This document shows positions 1-12,196 of a stretch of 64,000 nucleotides of DNA, in pieces. Source of the stretch: Omphalotus guepiniiformis (Eukaryota > Basidiomycota > Agaricomycetes > Agaricales > Omphalotaceae). Below the pieces are notes generated by a model that made no database searches, was not told the origin of the DNA, and worked only from the letters and a program-made list of their open reading frames with translations. The translations under genes were made by a program, and so were the position numbers. The stretch is from positions 186,001 through 250,000 of the forward strand of contig JAQOOI010000049.1 in assembly GCA_028554645.1 (NCBI GenBank), in the 5' to 3' direction. Numbering within the stretch: position 1 is the first letter of the stretch; every line of letters begins with the position of its first letter.

Positions 1-67
1 CTTTCTGTCAAACTTACCCCGAACTCTACACTCCAACAGCATTGCTAATGAATCTGAATGATACAAG

Positions 68-1951
68 AAGGAACTCTTGACCTTCTTAGCATCCGGCTCC
101 CGAATGTGTCTACCACCGTTCGTCGAGCTATCACACCCTCTGTTATCAAGATTCTGGAGTCCATAGGCAAGCTTCTATCCAAGCAGCCTCCGCGTTCACT
201 TTTCATTGCTGCACTCAATTCCGTCAAGTCTATTGGAAATACACTGTGTGCCGGAGAGGAAAATTCAATAACGAATCTTGTTCCAACGATTGTCGGGGCA
301 CTCCACAATCGCGATGTCGTAGCTGCAGCTAGTTCGGCTTTAGCGCCTTTGCCGTATGTATATGAGCTCTTCGCAGCGTCTAGATTTTGATCAACCCTTT
401 CTAGTGGCAAATTGGGACCTCGGTTGATTCCCCACTTAAAAGATATTGTTTCGCAAGCCGTCGTCCTTCTTCGGGAAGGCCAAGAAGGTACGCCGAGTAC
501 TTATGTGCAGGGACCAGACTTCAACCATTCCACAGACGTCATAGTCGAGATTGTCAATGTATTGTCTGGGTTACTCACATCTATCCCGACTTTCTGGAGC
601 AAGACCGATGTCGCGAAAGTCATCAAGCTCTATCTCGATATTTCGGCTTCAGTAACAAGAGTACCAGACGAGGTCACTCAGCTTGTCAAGACAGTAGCTA
701 AACGAGTTCCGGCGAAGGCGCTTCTACCTACGCTATGTGAAGTTTGGCGTCCTTTGGAACTTTCGCCCAATATGGTAATGACTTGAGCATCGTTTATCTG
801 TTGTTACTGACATACTGTCAACCTAATAGGGGAGCCTTGTTGGATATTTCGACCTACTCAAACGAGCACTACGTAGCTCTGACCGGGTTTCAGTCAAAGA
901 AAATCTGCGAACACTATTTAATATATTTCTTGGTGCATTTGGCATTGTGAAAGGAACAAACTCGGAAGATGTTTGTTGTCTTCTAAACGTACAGTTTCCA
1001 CGTCTGACATGAACATTGTACCAGGCTAGAAATCATTCAATCGCTGCCTTTGTCGAGTTGGTTGTCAAGCTGAACGAGCCGACCTTCCGGCCCTTGTTTA
1101 GGCGATTATATGACTGGGCCTTTGCCAGTGATAACGATGTGTAGTTTGTCCTCAAATGATGACGATGGTCAACTAACGTTACTTGTCAGATGTGGAAAAG
1201 AAGGTCATGCTGTGTGGTGTCTACATAGGGCTATTGAATTTCTTCAAGGCAAGGATGCGTTACCTATCCCTCATCCAAAACAATAGTAACAACTCTCGTT
1301 CACCTAGGCCCTAATGAATCCATATATGTCAATGCTGCTTACACCATTGATCGATACCCTTAAGGGCTTCACAACAGCGGAGTCAGACGACAAAGATCTC
1401 TTGCTGGCTGTACTGGAAACATTCAACAAATCTCTTTCATGTGATGACGGCAGTCAGTGTTTCTCTCTTCTCTATTTCCTGTTTTCTCAACTCCTTGACC
1501 AGGCTTCTGGCGAGACGAAAAGATTCGTCAATTACTTCCGTCGTTGCTCGCTCAAATACCAATCTGCGTCAAACTTAACACCACGGAGAGCAAATCTGTC
1601 CTGCGAGATTGTCTTACTGCAGTGGCAGAAATCGCTACGGACGATGGCATCCTGAAATCTATCAATTTGGATGTCCTCATGCACAGCCGTTCCGAAGATG
1701 CCAGAATCAGATTGTTTGCACTCAATTGCTCAGAAGTACTCTGGCGCGCACATGGTGGTAAACTCCTAGGTAAATATCCCAATAAATGCTAGTATGATAC
1801 ATAAGCTGAACATTCCGCGGTAGGATTCGTGGCCGAGACGGCAACATTCATCGCAGAATGCTGCGAGGACGAAAATGATATGGTGGCTAGAGAGTCCTTT
1901 AAATTGAAGGATGCAGTAGAAAGCGTAGCAGGAAGTATAAATGATATATGA
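68..1951 (+). CDS. UTP10: UTP10/HEATR1 C-terminal part (SSU processome HEAT-repeat protein), 5' end outside window
   Basis: HEAT-repeat component of the nucleolar small-subunit processome, acting with U3 snoRNA in early 18S rRNA processing. Only the C-terminal part is present. Exons join cleanly: about 68-353, 405-774, 830-988, 1025-1140, 1190-about 1260, about 1311-1452, 1503-1769 and 1824-1951, separated by introns of roughly 40-60 nt. The hallmark is the BP28 C-terminal block in exon 4 ([18 protein letters not shown]), followed by [38 protein letters not shown] and the final [17 protein letters not shown]...DMVARE block, which match the family's end in order. The donor of exon 5 (near 1260) is not clear; neither a GT nor a GC site restores the frame, so an error or unusual splice sits there. 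The stop TGA is at 1949-1951. The gene is tail-to-tail with the kinase, only 56 bp apart. Confidence 0.85.
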
Positions 1952-2007
1952 AATGAATAAGTAAAAAGCGAATGTAGATGATGTCATGGGGTATATCTCG
2001 TATCGTG

Positions 2008-5000
2008 TCATGAATCCAATTCTTCGGAGTCCTCGCGCTCTTGAATAAGTTTTTCGATGGCCATGCATTGTTGTAACAGTTGCACAATAACTGGGCGACC
2101 ACAAGAGTTGGAAACGAATGAATTCTCAGCACGTTGGTCGTCAGAGTAAACATAAGAATAGACATAATAAAATACCTCAGCAAGTTCCTGCGGATCTGGT
2201 CGGGTTGAGGAAGGCTCAGAGCACATGTGCAAGAATTCATGGAAGGCGGGGGAGTATATTTCGGGCTTTCGGAGAGGGGGCCATCGATCTCCTGGTTCTG
2301 ATGAGTTCGCGAAGGGTGGTTCTGCTTGCGCCATCTCCCATACAGTTGCACCGAGTGACCAGACATCAACTTTGAGTGCGTTGTAAGATCCGTTTCGCAC
2401 CTCAGGAGCCTATGATAAACCTTCAGACAGAGACCAATAGAAGCACAGCAAGTACACCCACCTGCCAATACGGAACACCAACTGGTTCAGAAACCATGGG
2501 TGACGACTTGGGCACTCTCACAGCATTAGAGAAATCAGCTTTGAGATACTAGATCAGCATATCATTCATGAGAATTGGACACTCTTAACACAGCAAGTTT
2601 CAAAACTCCTTGGTTATTGAGGAGTAGGTTGTCTGAGCGAACGTCCCGATGAGCAATATTATGGGTGTGCAAATACTTCAGAGCTTCGAGGATCTGCGAA
2701 GTGTTCATTAGTACTCGTTCGAGCATTTGAGCGTTGGCACTTACATCGCTAGCGAACCTCGCAATTACCCTCTCCTGCAACATCAATCCTTCCTCATACA
2801 AACACACAACATCGGCCAGACTTCGCTCCATGAGCTCCATTCTAATCCACAACGAATCTTCCACAAGATCTACGTAAAGAGCATCCATTCCCAAAATATT
2901 GACATGCATCAGTCCTTTCAGAAGTACCAGCTCCTTTCGCAACTCGTCAAGTTTGGTGGAGCCCGATGGAAGGATGGCCACACTCTTGATAGCCACAAGA
3001 GCGGGAACACAGTTCGTTTGGTTCTCTACATCCTGAGCCTTTACCAACGGTGGAAGCTTGAGCTTATTCAAGGTGGCAGTGTCGGATACCCGAGCGGCAT
3101 AGACCGAGCCACTTTCCCCTTCAGCAATCTCCTGCAGGGCAAGGTAGTACTCTCGTGGGTCAATAGGTTCGTCGATGAACTCCTCAAGGGGTTTCACGAC
3201 TTCAGAGAGCCACCCGCGGTAACGCGGCGCAGGTGTGACAGGAGTGGTAGAGGAAGCCATAGCCGCAGTAATAGGACCGGGTTTGATTGGACTGCTGCTG
3301 ATGACAATTGTGGGTCGCATCGTGTAGGCCAGCGTGGGGGGGACAGGAACTGGAGGACCGCTGCCAAGGGTCGGAGACCGAGTAACCCTGGTAGCACCTT
3401 CAGCTTCTACTGGACTAGATATCACTACCTCCTCATCCTCGTATTCCTCGCCCTCGTCACTTGGGGTCGGGATGTCTTCTTTACATACACCTCCAAAGGT
3501 ATCTGATGTCGACGTCAAGAAACGGTGATGCTCATGAAGGGCACCCTCCTTCCGGTCGGGCATGTCCTTCGCCTGCCCTGGCCGTGGATTGTCTAGGTAA
3601 TACACAAGCTCTGCTTCGTCTTCATTGACATCAACGGTCGGTGACGTGGAGGCCGAAGTTAACGAGGAAGCACCAGAACCAAGTGAAAGTGACCCACTTC
3701 CTGAACCACCAGTTGACGTTGAGGCAGAAGCAGAGTCTTCCTCGCTACCATCGAAGTGAGAACTTTGAGGCGAAGCAGGGTGTGGTGACTTGGATCTGAT
3801 GCTGCCATTGACAGCGGAAGCCTTGGAACGGGCCATAAAGTCTGCGACTGTAGGTGAACCAAGAAGTGCCGCAGGAGGTGGAGTGGGTCGCATAGGCGGA
3901 GCCGGTAATGGTGGTGGTACGTATGGTCGGTATTGATGACCGGAAGGCGCGGGCGACGTTGACCTTGAAGACGATGTTGGCACAGGCTCCAGAGACGGAG
4001 TTGTTGACCTTGATGGTACTGGTGAAACGCTCGACCCAGGAGCATGTAGTGAAGCTGTATCATCTGCCGCCTTCCCTGTCCCAGGAACTCCGATCTTTGT
4101 CGCCACAGCACGTTTCACAATCGTGGTTGTTGCAGTGAGTTGTGTCACAGTCACGGTAGACACAGTGGAGGTGCTACTCCTACTTGAATTGCGATTCCTA
4201 TTTGATACCGAAGACGACGAATATCGTGCACCGTCCGCAGTAAGAAAACCATCATCCGTGACCTCCTCAACCACGTCCTCCGAAGGTTGAGATGAGTGAT
4301 CAGAGGAAGATCTCGCATCTGCTTGACCAACAACCTGTGCTCCCGCTTTCGTGATGGCCTGCTGCATTTTATCGCGATCCTGCAACCGATATGCACTGAC
4401 TCGATTATTAGGCGCTCCCTGCTGCTGTTGTGTCGCCGGGGGACTAAGCGGCAGTATAGGACTGTGAGTTTCACTGAGAGCAGGTCCAGTCCACCGATCG
4501 CCATCTTCTTCCCACTCCTCTTCACATTCCTCATTTTGATTTCCTTCATTTTCCTCATCTTCATAATTGTCGCCTCGGATTCTCTGTATGGGACTCTTAT
4601 CCTTTTCCCTCCTCGCATTCTTTTGCCCAACGCGTCCCTGACTATTCAATCCTCCGCCGGTTAACGCACCGGGAGCAAGCATTTCCCTGATTTCTTCAAA
4701 CAGGCCAGTGTGGGGAGATGGCGACAGACTCAATGCGCTCCCCAGTGGTGCGGATGACAGCGCGTCAGACATTGCAGTCCCAGGTGACGGCGACCGAGGA
4801 AATGGCGAACTCGGTGAGGCAAGAGGTTGAGAGAAAGACTGCACTGATAAAGAAGGACTTGATCCTGATTCGACAGTGATGACCGGGGAATAAGTTAAAG
4901 AGAATGAGGATGGAGAAGACGTCGTTGACGAGTTGTATATAACTGGTGGGGCGGCTCTCGTAGGCTGTGGTGGCCTCGGACTTGAAGTCCCCAGCGATGA

Positions 5001-7173
5001 ACCGTAAGGTGTTTTGGATGACTTTTCTCCCTGGCGAGATGAACCTGAAGACCCACTCCCCGACGGCCTCCATCTATTTTCAGAGAACTCTGGACTCGTA
5101 GGAGTTGCTTCTTTAATAACCGTTTCACTCCAATTATCCAATCCCAAATCTAGATCGAAACCAAGACTACCAAGCCCTAGCCCATCTAACTTCAAGTCCA
5201 CGCGCGGATACGACAGTTTCTGCTTGTTCGGTTTGACACTGGTGTTGCTGCCTCGACTGCTGTGCTGACTGTGTCCACTATTGCTGCTCCTGACAGTGGC
5301 AGACCGATTCATTTTAGGAGAGGATGAGGGTGAAGAAGACGAGGAAGACATCCGCGCAAGATCCGGATTACTTGACGACGAAGGATTCGAAGAAATACTT
5401 CCACCAACAGGAAAGATTCTCTTTGATCTTCGCCTGCTATTCCTCTTCATCTCCTGACTCCCTTGCCTAGCGGCTGTCGGCGTGTCCTCGATCGTATCCT
5501 TCTTATCCAGAGCAAGGTCATACGCAGTTTCAACATTACCACCATATGGAGGTGGTGGCGATTGAGTGTTGACAACGTGATACCTGCGCGGTGGCGTAGA
5601 GGCAGACGAAACATTTGGACCTTGGTTGTCCGTCGGGCTACCATTAATATTGATAGGTGGTCGGATGCTTAAGGGGCTACTCTTCTGGCTCGGGTTTCTC
5701 CCCAGACTGCCGTTTGAACGATGTCCGGTGGTAGTTGGTCCACCACTGCCTCCGCTCAAATCTCTCCTATGCTGCCCCGATGTTACCCCTTGCTCAACTG
5801 GCCCATCGCCTTGTTCAGCAACAACATTTGGCCTCATCCGTACCTCATTGCCATCCACAGATATTGACAATGACGAAGTCGAAGAAGAATTCTTGCGACT
5901 TCTTGAATGGGATGGTAAAGCGGGTGTAGCAATGATCTTCTTGCCTATAACCGGATTGAATGGGGTCGGGAGATTAGGAACGGGGACGGAAGAAGAGGAT
6001 GGGTTACTGCGTAAGGAGTTATTGGAATATTGACGAGGAAGTGAGGTAGAGCGAGGGGAGGGGCGAGCAAGGACTGGAGCAGGAGAATTCATATTACTGA
6101 TAGACACCGATGAAGACGACGTCGATAGCGAAGTCTTGGGCCTTGGTTGGGCATAACCTATTGAGGTGGATGCAGCTGGGCTGCTGGATATTGAAGACAA
6201 TGCAGGAGAACGGGGTCTCTCGTTGCTGTAGGAGTTCCCGAGCGTGCCAGCTTGCTTGCGAGCATATATGGCCGCAATTTCAGCTTCGGTGAACCCGGCT
6301 TCAGCCAAAGATATAGTCCAAGAAGGCGGCATGCCACCATAACTGTGGGAAAAACACGACAGTCAGCCCTGACATACAAAGTGGGGTTCTGACAGAAGGA
6401 ATGCAAGTTATCGACGACAAAACGCGGGGATACCGGGATGATAAGAAGACAAAAGTGGGAATAACACGCACGCTTCATCTACATGGATATTATGCTGAAG
6501 AGAGCATATATTGAGTTTCCTGATGAGAATGCCACTAACAAGCGAAACGTACCTGAAAATTCCAGGGCATCGATATATTCTCGTCCTGGCCCGCACTAAA
6601 CTCTGGTGACAACATAGACTCATCTCCAGACCCACTTCTTATGCTAGGTGACTTCGCCCGTCGCCCGAATTTTGGGAAGAATCCGGACTTCTTTCGCTGC
6701 ATTGGCCTCAGGCCCTGGCCCTGACCCTGCTCTCCTTCCATCGGTTTCTGCTGTGAGGGAGAGCCAGCAACACCGTCCGAGGGTGTGTCGACCGCCGACG
6801 CAGTGGACGATACCAGTGATAAGCTAGAGCTCCCAGGGTGCAAATAACCGGTGCCTTGCCGTCGGGCATATTGAATCTGCAGCAAATTCTGATTATTTCC
6901 TGCTATATTTGAGAAAGGAGCGGCGGCTGAAAGTGGTGTCATAGGAGAACCAGGGACAGATTCTGGAGAGAGAGAGGCGACAGAGCGGTTGCTCGAGAGA
7001 TAATAAGGATCTTTAGGTGGTAATGGTGGTGGCCTGAGACCTTCATCTGCACCTCCTCTGCCCTTAGCGCCCCCATTGCTACCACCAAATTTTCCGAAAA
7101 CCTTTAAGGTCGAGAATCGCGAAGACTTGGCATTTGACGACGTGGAAGCCGAAGGAGGGTTTGGTGAGCTCAT
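2008..7173 (-). CDS. PAK/STE20-family protein kinase with CRIB domain
   Basis: Rho/Cdc42-activated serine/threonine kinase, expected to act in polarity and morphogenesis. Exons on the minus strand: 7173-6553, 6494-6472 (a 23-nt microexon), 6342-about 2750, then short exons, 2548-2462, and 2409-2008. The CRIB/PBD motif is split over three exons: ISMPWNFQ, then HNIHVDEA, then YGGMPPSWTISLAEAGFTE. A serine/proline-rich low-complexity linker of about 900 residues follows. The kinase domain has a glycine loop (GESGSVYAA), VAIK lysine, HRDVRSDN catalytic loop, PYWQAPEV and DVWSLGATVWEMA. The metal-binding DFG is DFS here (KADFSNAV). Two introns (51 nt, after FASD and after PQELAE) are in frame and stop-free, so readthrough would add 17 residues. 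The closest family is CLA4/STE20/SKM1; the long linker and DFS prevent a firm one-to-one assignment. Confidence 0.88.
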
Positions 7174-7589
7174 TGCTGAGGTTATGGCAGAACAACACCA
7201 GCATGAAACGCGCTGCGTCTATTGGATGGCCAGGCAATCCGGTACTGCGATGCTGTAGAAATGAATCAGACACAGATAATGCCCTGTCCTTGTCCTCGTC
7301 GTTGACGATGAGGTTCGCGGTCCTGGAAGTCCTGGAGATATTTAAGCCACTAGTCGTTCTTGTCGTGGACACTGTGGCCAAAAGTGGAGAAGACAAGGTG
7401 AGCAAAGCAAAGCAAGTCTAGCAGTGCAGAAAATCAAGTTCACACAAGTTTCAGGCAATCCGTGACAGCGCGTGATCAGGCGTGATCAGGCGTGATAGGG
7501 CGTGATTATTCGTGTGACTACGTGACAATCTCTTTTCGTTGCTACTTACCCGGACTCGACTGATAATTTATTATTCGTTCTTGTTGAAA
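7174..7589. promoter_or_regulatory. Kinase 5' region with short tandem motif
   Basis: Upstream region of the kinase gene. At 7468-7512 the motif GGCGTGATCA/GGCGTGAT(T/A) repeats about four times in direct tandem, ending in CGTGTGACTACGTGAC. No convincing TATA element is seen. The repeats could be factor-binding sites or a simple local duplication. Confidence 0.3.
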
Positions 7590-8551
7590 ACATACCAACG
7601 AACTGCCTCAGATAGCCCCAGAAGCGCCTATCGTATGTATCTTGTTTTGCTCTATCCAACTACAAATGCACTGCTCTTAGCTTCATCAGCCGGACCCTGG
7701 GACATCATGCTTTTGGCCGGGCGACATCCGAGTCCTACTATCAGAGCGCTATCGATTTGAGGATGAAACAGTTCTTGTGGACTTCCTTGCAGACCGTTGA
7801 AATGATGAAGAACCCTTGCATATGCATATGCAATCGATTTACTGTTGATTCGCCCGCATCGTCCCGCAAGTTGTCCGAGTCTGCTTTAAAACTCTCGTAT
7901 GATAATTCAGCGGTAGCCGATATCACGCTCCCCCACTACTGATGTGTAACCTTTAGTGTACAGGTTTCTGGATCTCGGACAGGCCATATCCAGAAAGTAG
8001 GAATTGCATCTACATCTTTTAAATGGGACACAATTTCTACTTTTGTGTAAGTACCCGCCTTGATTGGCATAATGTTGTTACTCATCATATGTTGATAGTT
8101 GGGTCTAGCCAAGTTGAAGATACGGCCAGCACGGAGTGTGCCTCTACTCCTTGTGTCTCAGAGTGTTCATACGGATCTTCAACCTGTCACAGTCTGGGGC
8201 GATGGTGAGCATTGGCATACACGCTTTTTACTTACGGACAGCGTCGATAACATTGTCCGGGGAAACCTCGATTCCGTTGTAATAGGTTATAATCCTTCAA
8301 CATATGTACAAATTCGTAATCTCTAGGTGACAATCATTGTCAGCGCTTCGCCTCTTGAAGATGATGCCATACTTGAGCGGCATCACAGAGCATCACTCGC
8401 ACGCATCGTACCGCGTAAGGCGCCGAAAGCATGGAGATGGCTCCCTAGGCCTCCACTTTCAATTCATACTCTAGCTGCTCAACGTCAGCGTCAACCCGCG
8501 ACCGTGATTAGCGCTTCCGTACTTGCGAAGGCAATTCGCTTCTCCCCTTAA
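7590..8551 (+). CDS. Possible multi-exon hypothetical gene or relic
   Basis: No product recognised. Open segments join across plausible short introns: ELPQIAPEAPI, intron 7631-about 7679, then LHQPDPGTSCFWPGDIR...DETVLVDFLADR; further on GSRTGHIQKVGIASTSFKWD, then GLAKLKIRPARSVPLLL...DSVDNIVRGNLDSV, a 51-nt intron, and VTIIVSASPLEDDAILERHH through a C-terminal stop at 8551. The 7800-7960 stretch does not join in frame, and no ATG is found upstream, so the gene is either misread in its 5' half or decayed. Residue choice (DFLADR, WGDGEHWHTR) looks protein-like rather than random. Confidence 0.3.
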
Positions 8552-9034
8552 AGCTGTTATGGTCTGAGGCCGAACAAAGGATGCTGTATACAGGTTTAAG
8601 CAACGGAAACAACAGTATTGATCGACACCCTGTCCCTGCCATTTAATTCTCCTCAATCCATTGCACTTGTGATACATCGATCTTCTATAGCTACGCCGAT
8701 CTATATATACCCTTTACTAGCCCAAGGGGTTTTCTAACCTTCAACAATACTCCTTATGACCTTGTCAAAACGAAAGTTTTGTTGTTTAGTAAGTACTTCA
8801 GTCTTACATATACGTTGTCATCTCGCAATCCCGGCATATTCTTGTTACATACAAGAATGAAGGATCTGCGCGTGAAGGTCAAGCGGATACATATAAAGAT
8901 GAAAAATACATGCACATGGCTGTGTGGCGCTCTTCGTGTTCTGACGTCATCGATTCGTCGTCCCACGAAGACTCGACTCGACTCCTTCGCATAATCCTTT
9001 ATTCACTCCCTTTCGAGAAACAAGTATTTTCGCA
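8552..9034 (+). promoter_or_regulatory. Intergenic region and probable promoter of the next gene
   Basis: No gene seen. A TATA-like ATATAAAG lies near 8890, about 140 bp before the ATG at 9035, followed by a pyrimidine-rich tract just before the start. It is a plausible core promoter by position only. Confidence 0.3.
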
Positions 9035-9988
9035 ATGGGTGTCGCCGAATCCATCTCAGCAGTCTCAGTCGCTGGGACCGTTACAGGACTTTCTTATACC
9101 CAGGCCACTGCCCAGCAACGAGCAGCTGAAGCTGAAGGTAGTGGTGAAGGGGGAGGCGGCGGAGAAAGCGGTGCTGGAGCTGATGGGCCTTCAAAAGGAG
9201 CTTTTCCTGCCTCGTCGAGCTCGGGTTTTAATGGTGGTGGCGGAGGTGCTGCTTCAGCGCAGCCTGCTGAACAGGGACGGGCGGAGAACACAGCTCCGGC
9301 GTCTCACAATCAGAACGATACCATAGACGATGGAAATGCGAGTAGATGTGGTGGTGCGGAGCAGAGGCAGCAGGGTAAATTTCGTGAAGGTAATCGTAGA
9401 CGCCGAAGGAAAGGAGGATCTGGTTTGAAAAGCGACGGTTCCCTCCCCGTGCCTGCTTCAGACCCTGCATTGGAGACGCAGGAGAACTCCGAGCCAATAA
9501 AACCTCGACATAAGAGCAACCCCAATCGGCGGAAACGACACGGACGTCGTAAGGGGACTGAGACTGGTGCTTCCAATAGCATTCCAGATCCCTCTGCTGC
9601 TCCATCGACTGTAGCGCCACCTTCATCCCAAGACATTCCACCGGACTCTCCGAAAGTGCCAGACGAAGCATCCCAACCCCAACGACCTTTTCCTAGGCAT
9701 CAAAGTAACCCTATGCGCCGGACGAGAGGCCCTAGACGAACTATGCCCGTGAACGATGCGCCAAGCGATGCTTCGGCACCTGCTGGCGGTTCGTCTGCCA
9801 CAGGGACAACGAGGAAGTCGTCCTTGAAGGAGATTCCCGGGGATTCCAAGTCATCCTCAGAGTCCGCGGGTATGAAGATGAATCCACGGGAGGGGCGAGT
9901 CAGATTACCTTTGAGCCCGAATGTGTCTCATGGATGTCTTCCTGCTTCTGAAGTGACGGGTGAACAAGAGTATGTGTTCGGTGAATAG
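9035..9988 (+). CDS. Low-complexity basic protein of unknown function
   Basis: A 317-residue single-exon reading frame starting MGVAESISAVSVAGTVTGLS. It has a glycine-rich stretch (EGSGEGGGGGESGAG), two arginine/lysine clusters (GNRRRRRKGG and NPNRRKRHGRRKG) with a third similar block (HQSNPMRRTRGPRRT), and a serine/proline-rich tail. No enzyme motif is visible. The repeated 'R/HxSNPxRR' blocks suggest RNA or nucleic-acid contact or nuclear/nucleolar localisation, but that is inference. The start is chosen as the first ATG after a pyrimidine-rich leader; codon use is like the neighbouring genes. The family is not recognised. Confidence 0.6.
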   Translation: MGVAESISAVSVAGTVTGLSYTQATAQQRAAEAEGSGEGGGGGESGAGADGPSKGAFPASSSSGFNGGGGGAASAQPAEQGRAENTAPASHNQNDTIDDGNASRCGGAEQRQQGKFREGNRRRRRKGGSGLKSDGSLPVPASDPALETQENSEPIKPRHKSNPNRRKRHGRRKGTETGASNSIPDPSAAPSTVAPPSSQDIPPDSPKVPDEASQPQRPFPRHQSNPMRRTRGPRRTMPVNDAPSDASAPAGGSSATGTTRKSSLKEIPGDSKSSSESAGMKMNPREGRVRLPLSPNVSHGCLPASEVTGEQEYVFGE

Positions 9989-10228
9989 GACAAGATGTAG
10001 GGATATATGTACTCACGACATAGGTATGTCTGTGTGTAGGATATGTACAAAACAAGAAATCAGTAGTTTGTACAGTAGGTATGAGAGTGGATATTGATAC
10101 AGATCACGAAAATTCCAAAATGATGAGGAGCTGGAGGAAACAGACTTAGCAGCAACATAGAAAAGAAAAGCAAATTTCAGAAGCAAATTCATACGATCCT
10201 CGAATTTTGTCCGACTGCGAGTCTTCAC

Positions 10229-11932
10229 CTACTCCGGTCCTCGAATCTCTCCATTCGTCCTTTTAATGAGATCCTTTACAAAGACCTTGTCAAAGCCAAC
10301 GCATGTCAAGCGAACGATAGCGACTCTCTGTATAAGCGGATTGAATGTAATGTGGGGCATGTATCGGCAATTCACTCACCTCTTGACCTGCAAGTAAAGC
10401 GTCAAGTACATCGTTTTTCAAGCGCTGACGATTCTTACAGCTGGTAGTGGCAACGGCTTTTGTCTCTTCTATGACGTTTGTCCCGGAAAGCGCGATGCCT
10501 TGTTTTCGGAGGCTCACACGAGCTAGTATATGCAGGTGAGTGCTTGATTTATCGCCGCAGATTTCCTGTGCAATTCGCTGCTGAACCTATGAACGATCAA
10601 ATATGATTGATCATTTGGATACCATAAAAACAAGCATAGCAGCAAACATACCTTCTTCTCTTGACCCTCGAACTGTTCTTTGGATAGATGTCCACAGAAC
10701 GACATTCGATAATCTCCGTAGTATTCAAACAACTTGGATTCAGGGCCAGTAGGAAGGAATAGACCGCGAGTCTTTTTGTCGTTGACAGCAATCTCAATGG
10801 CACGCTTGGAGCCGAAGGTCAGCCCATGAGATCCAGGACGATCAGGCAAATGCCCCGTGAGTGCTGGGACGTGTGCTGGGAAGACCAATATCCGTCCCTG
10901 AAGATGACCTGCGTCTTTCCCGCGGATACACTGAGCAAATGTACGGTGACCGCCACCGTAAAAGTTATCAAGCTGGATACGAGATACCAAGGGTATCAAG
11001 ATATTGTCATCTAGAGGGAACGCTACTAATGGCTCGAAGCGGAAAAGGGAAGCAACCATCGCTGGCGAAATTACGACGCCTTGTATCTACGGATGTATAG
11101 TCAGCAAGTATGCATCATGATTGAGTGGCGCAGCGTACCTTAGAATTTTGAGGTATTTCCTGAGGTTGTATTGACAGTGTAAGCTCTTCCTTGTTTATTT
11201 CATGAGACGAAGGATCAATAGGAGATGCAGAGGCCCTTGTTTCAGGCTCGGGAGTTATTTGCACGCGACGGTTACGTCTGATAGTGACCTAGACACTTAG
11301 GCGTTAAGAAAGCAGAAACATGGATACAATTGAGAACCATACTTCTGTCCAAACCCTTAGACGTTTCCGGGTCGGAGTGACAGCGTCTAAATGATCTCGA
11401 GATTCTCGTCGTTTATGTGTTAATCTCCAAGCCATTCCGGGACTCACACTCTCCTGCTGAAGACGAAAGATGTATAACTTATCAATTGAATACAATGACT
11501 CGCACTTACCTTCATTGATATTTCGGGAGAAAAACGCGTATTCGCTGCTTCGGAGTCATGATTGCTCGAGAGCAATAACTCGTCGTCTGAGTCCGGCTTG
11601 TACCAAAAAAAATCGAGCGTCATAAGCGAGTCGGTACTAGAAGAATATGCGAATTCTGAAAGTCAGGTACTTACATTGTCAAATTGACACGCTTTACTAG
11701 TCTCATTACACAAACCGCTTCTAAGTGCATCGTTTTCGTGTCTGAGGTCTTCAATCTCAAACTTTAGCTTATCATTCTCGTTCTGCGCATCTACCAGGCT
11801 TTGTCTAGCAGTCGCAATCGTCATTCGAAGCTCCTCGCGTTGTTGCAGTATTATCTTTCGATATTTTTCGTCGCATGCGTAATGGTGGGCTGTGCTAGCA
11901 CGGTCAGCGTCCTCAGGAATTTTTGAATCCAT
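10229..11932 (-). CDS. Coiled-coil protein with conserved fungal C-terminal domain, function unknown
   Basis: Starts MDSKIPEDADRASTAHH at 11932 and ends NGEIRGPE at 10229. About seven exons join in frame with 50-80 nt introns. The N-terminus is a coiled coil (IILQQREELRMTIATARQ, then QNENDKLKFEIEDLRHENDAL). A polar linker follows (MAWRLTHKRRESRDHL, TPTRKRLRVWTE). The globular C-terminal part contains DNFYGGGHRTFAQCIRGK, FPAHVPALTGHLPDRPGS, GLFLPTGPESKLFEYYGDYR and a lysine-rich end (NRQRLKNDVLDALLAGQE, RVAIVRLTCVGFDKVF). This is the layout of an agaricomycete-restricted family (I think of the DUF6697 type, not certain). No catalytic motif is seen, so no function is claimed. It lies 265 bp from the aldo-keto reductase 3' end, same strand. 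Confidence 0.75.
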
Positions 11933-12196
11933 AGAAAAGGGAGAATATTTAGATGACGATCAAGGTAGAATGTACCACTTTGGCCCGATTGTGCTAGCTA
12001 TGTTTAACGACGAACGCGAAAATGGTTGATTGGGGTTGAAAGTAAACAGACAGCGCGTTACGAAAAATTCGATTCGAGCAACTGGTCAGTCACGTGCTGT
12101 AAACTACTCACTCACGGCAGTCAACTTTTGTCGAGAAAGTTTCATACAATAATTTCTTGACAGAACTACTTTACAAGCATTTTTCTAATTCAAAAA

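Noticed and set aside
1552..2104. Minus-strand frames opposite the UTP10 exons
   Set aside because: UTP10 splicing and conserved motifs on the plus strand explain the sequence.
9094..9671. Long minus-strand frames opposite the basic protein gene
   Set aside because: They are antisense to a better plus-strand gene, and their composition (poly-Pro/Ala) follows from its Gly-rich codons.
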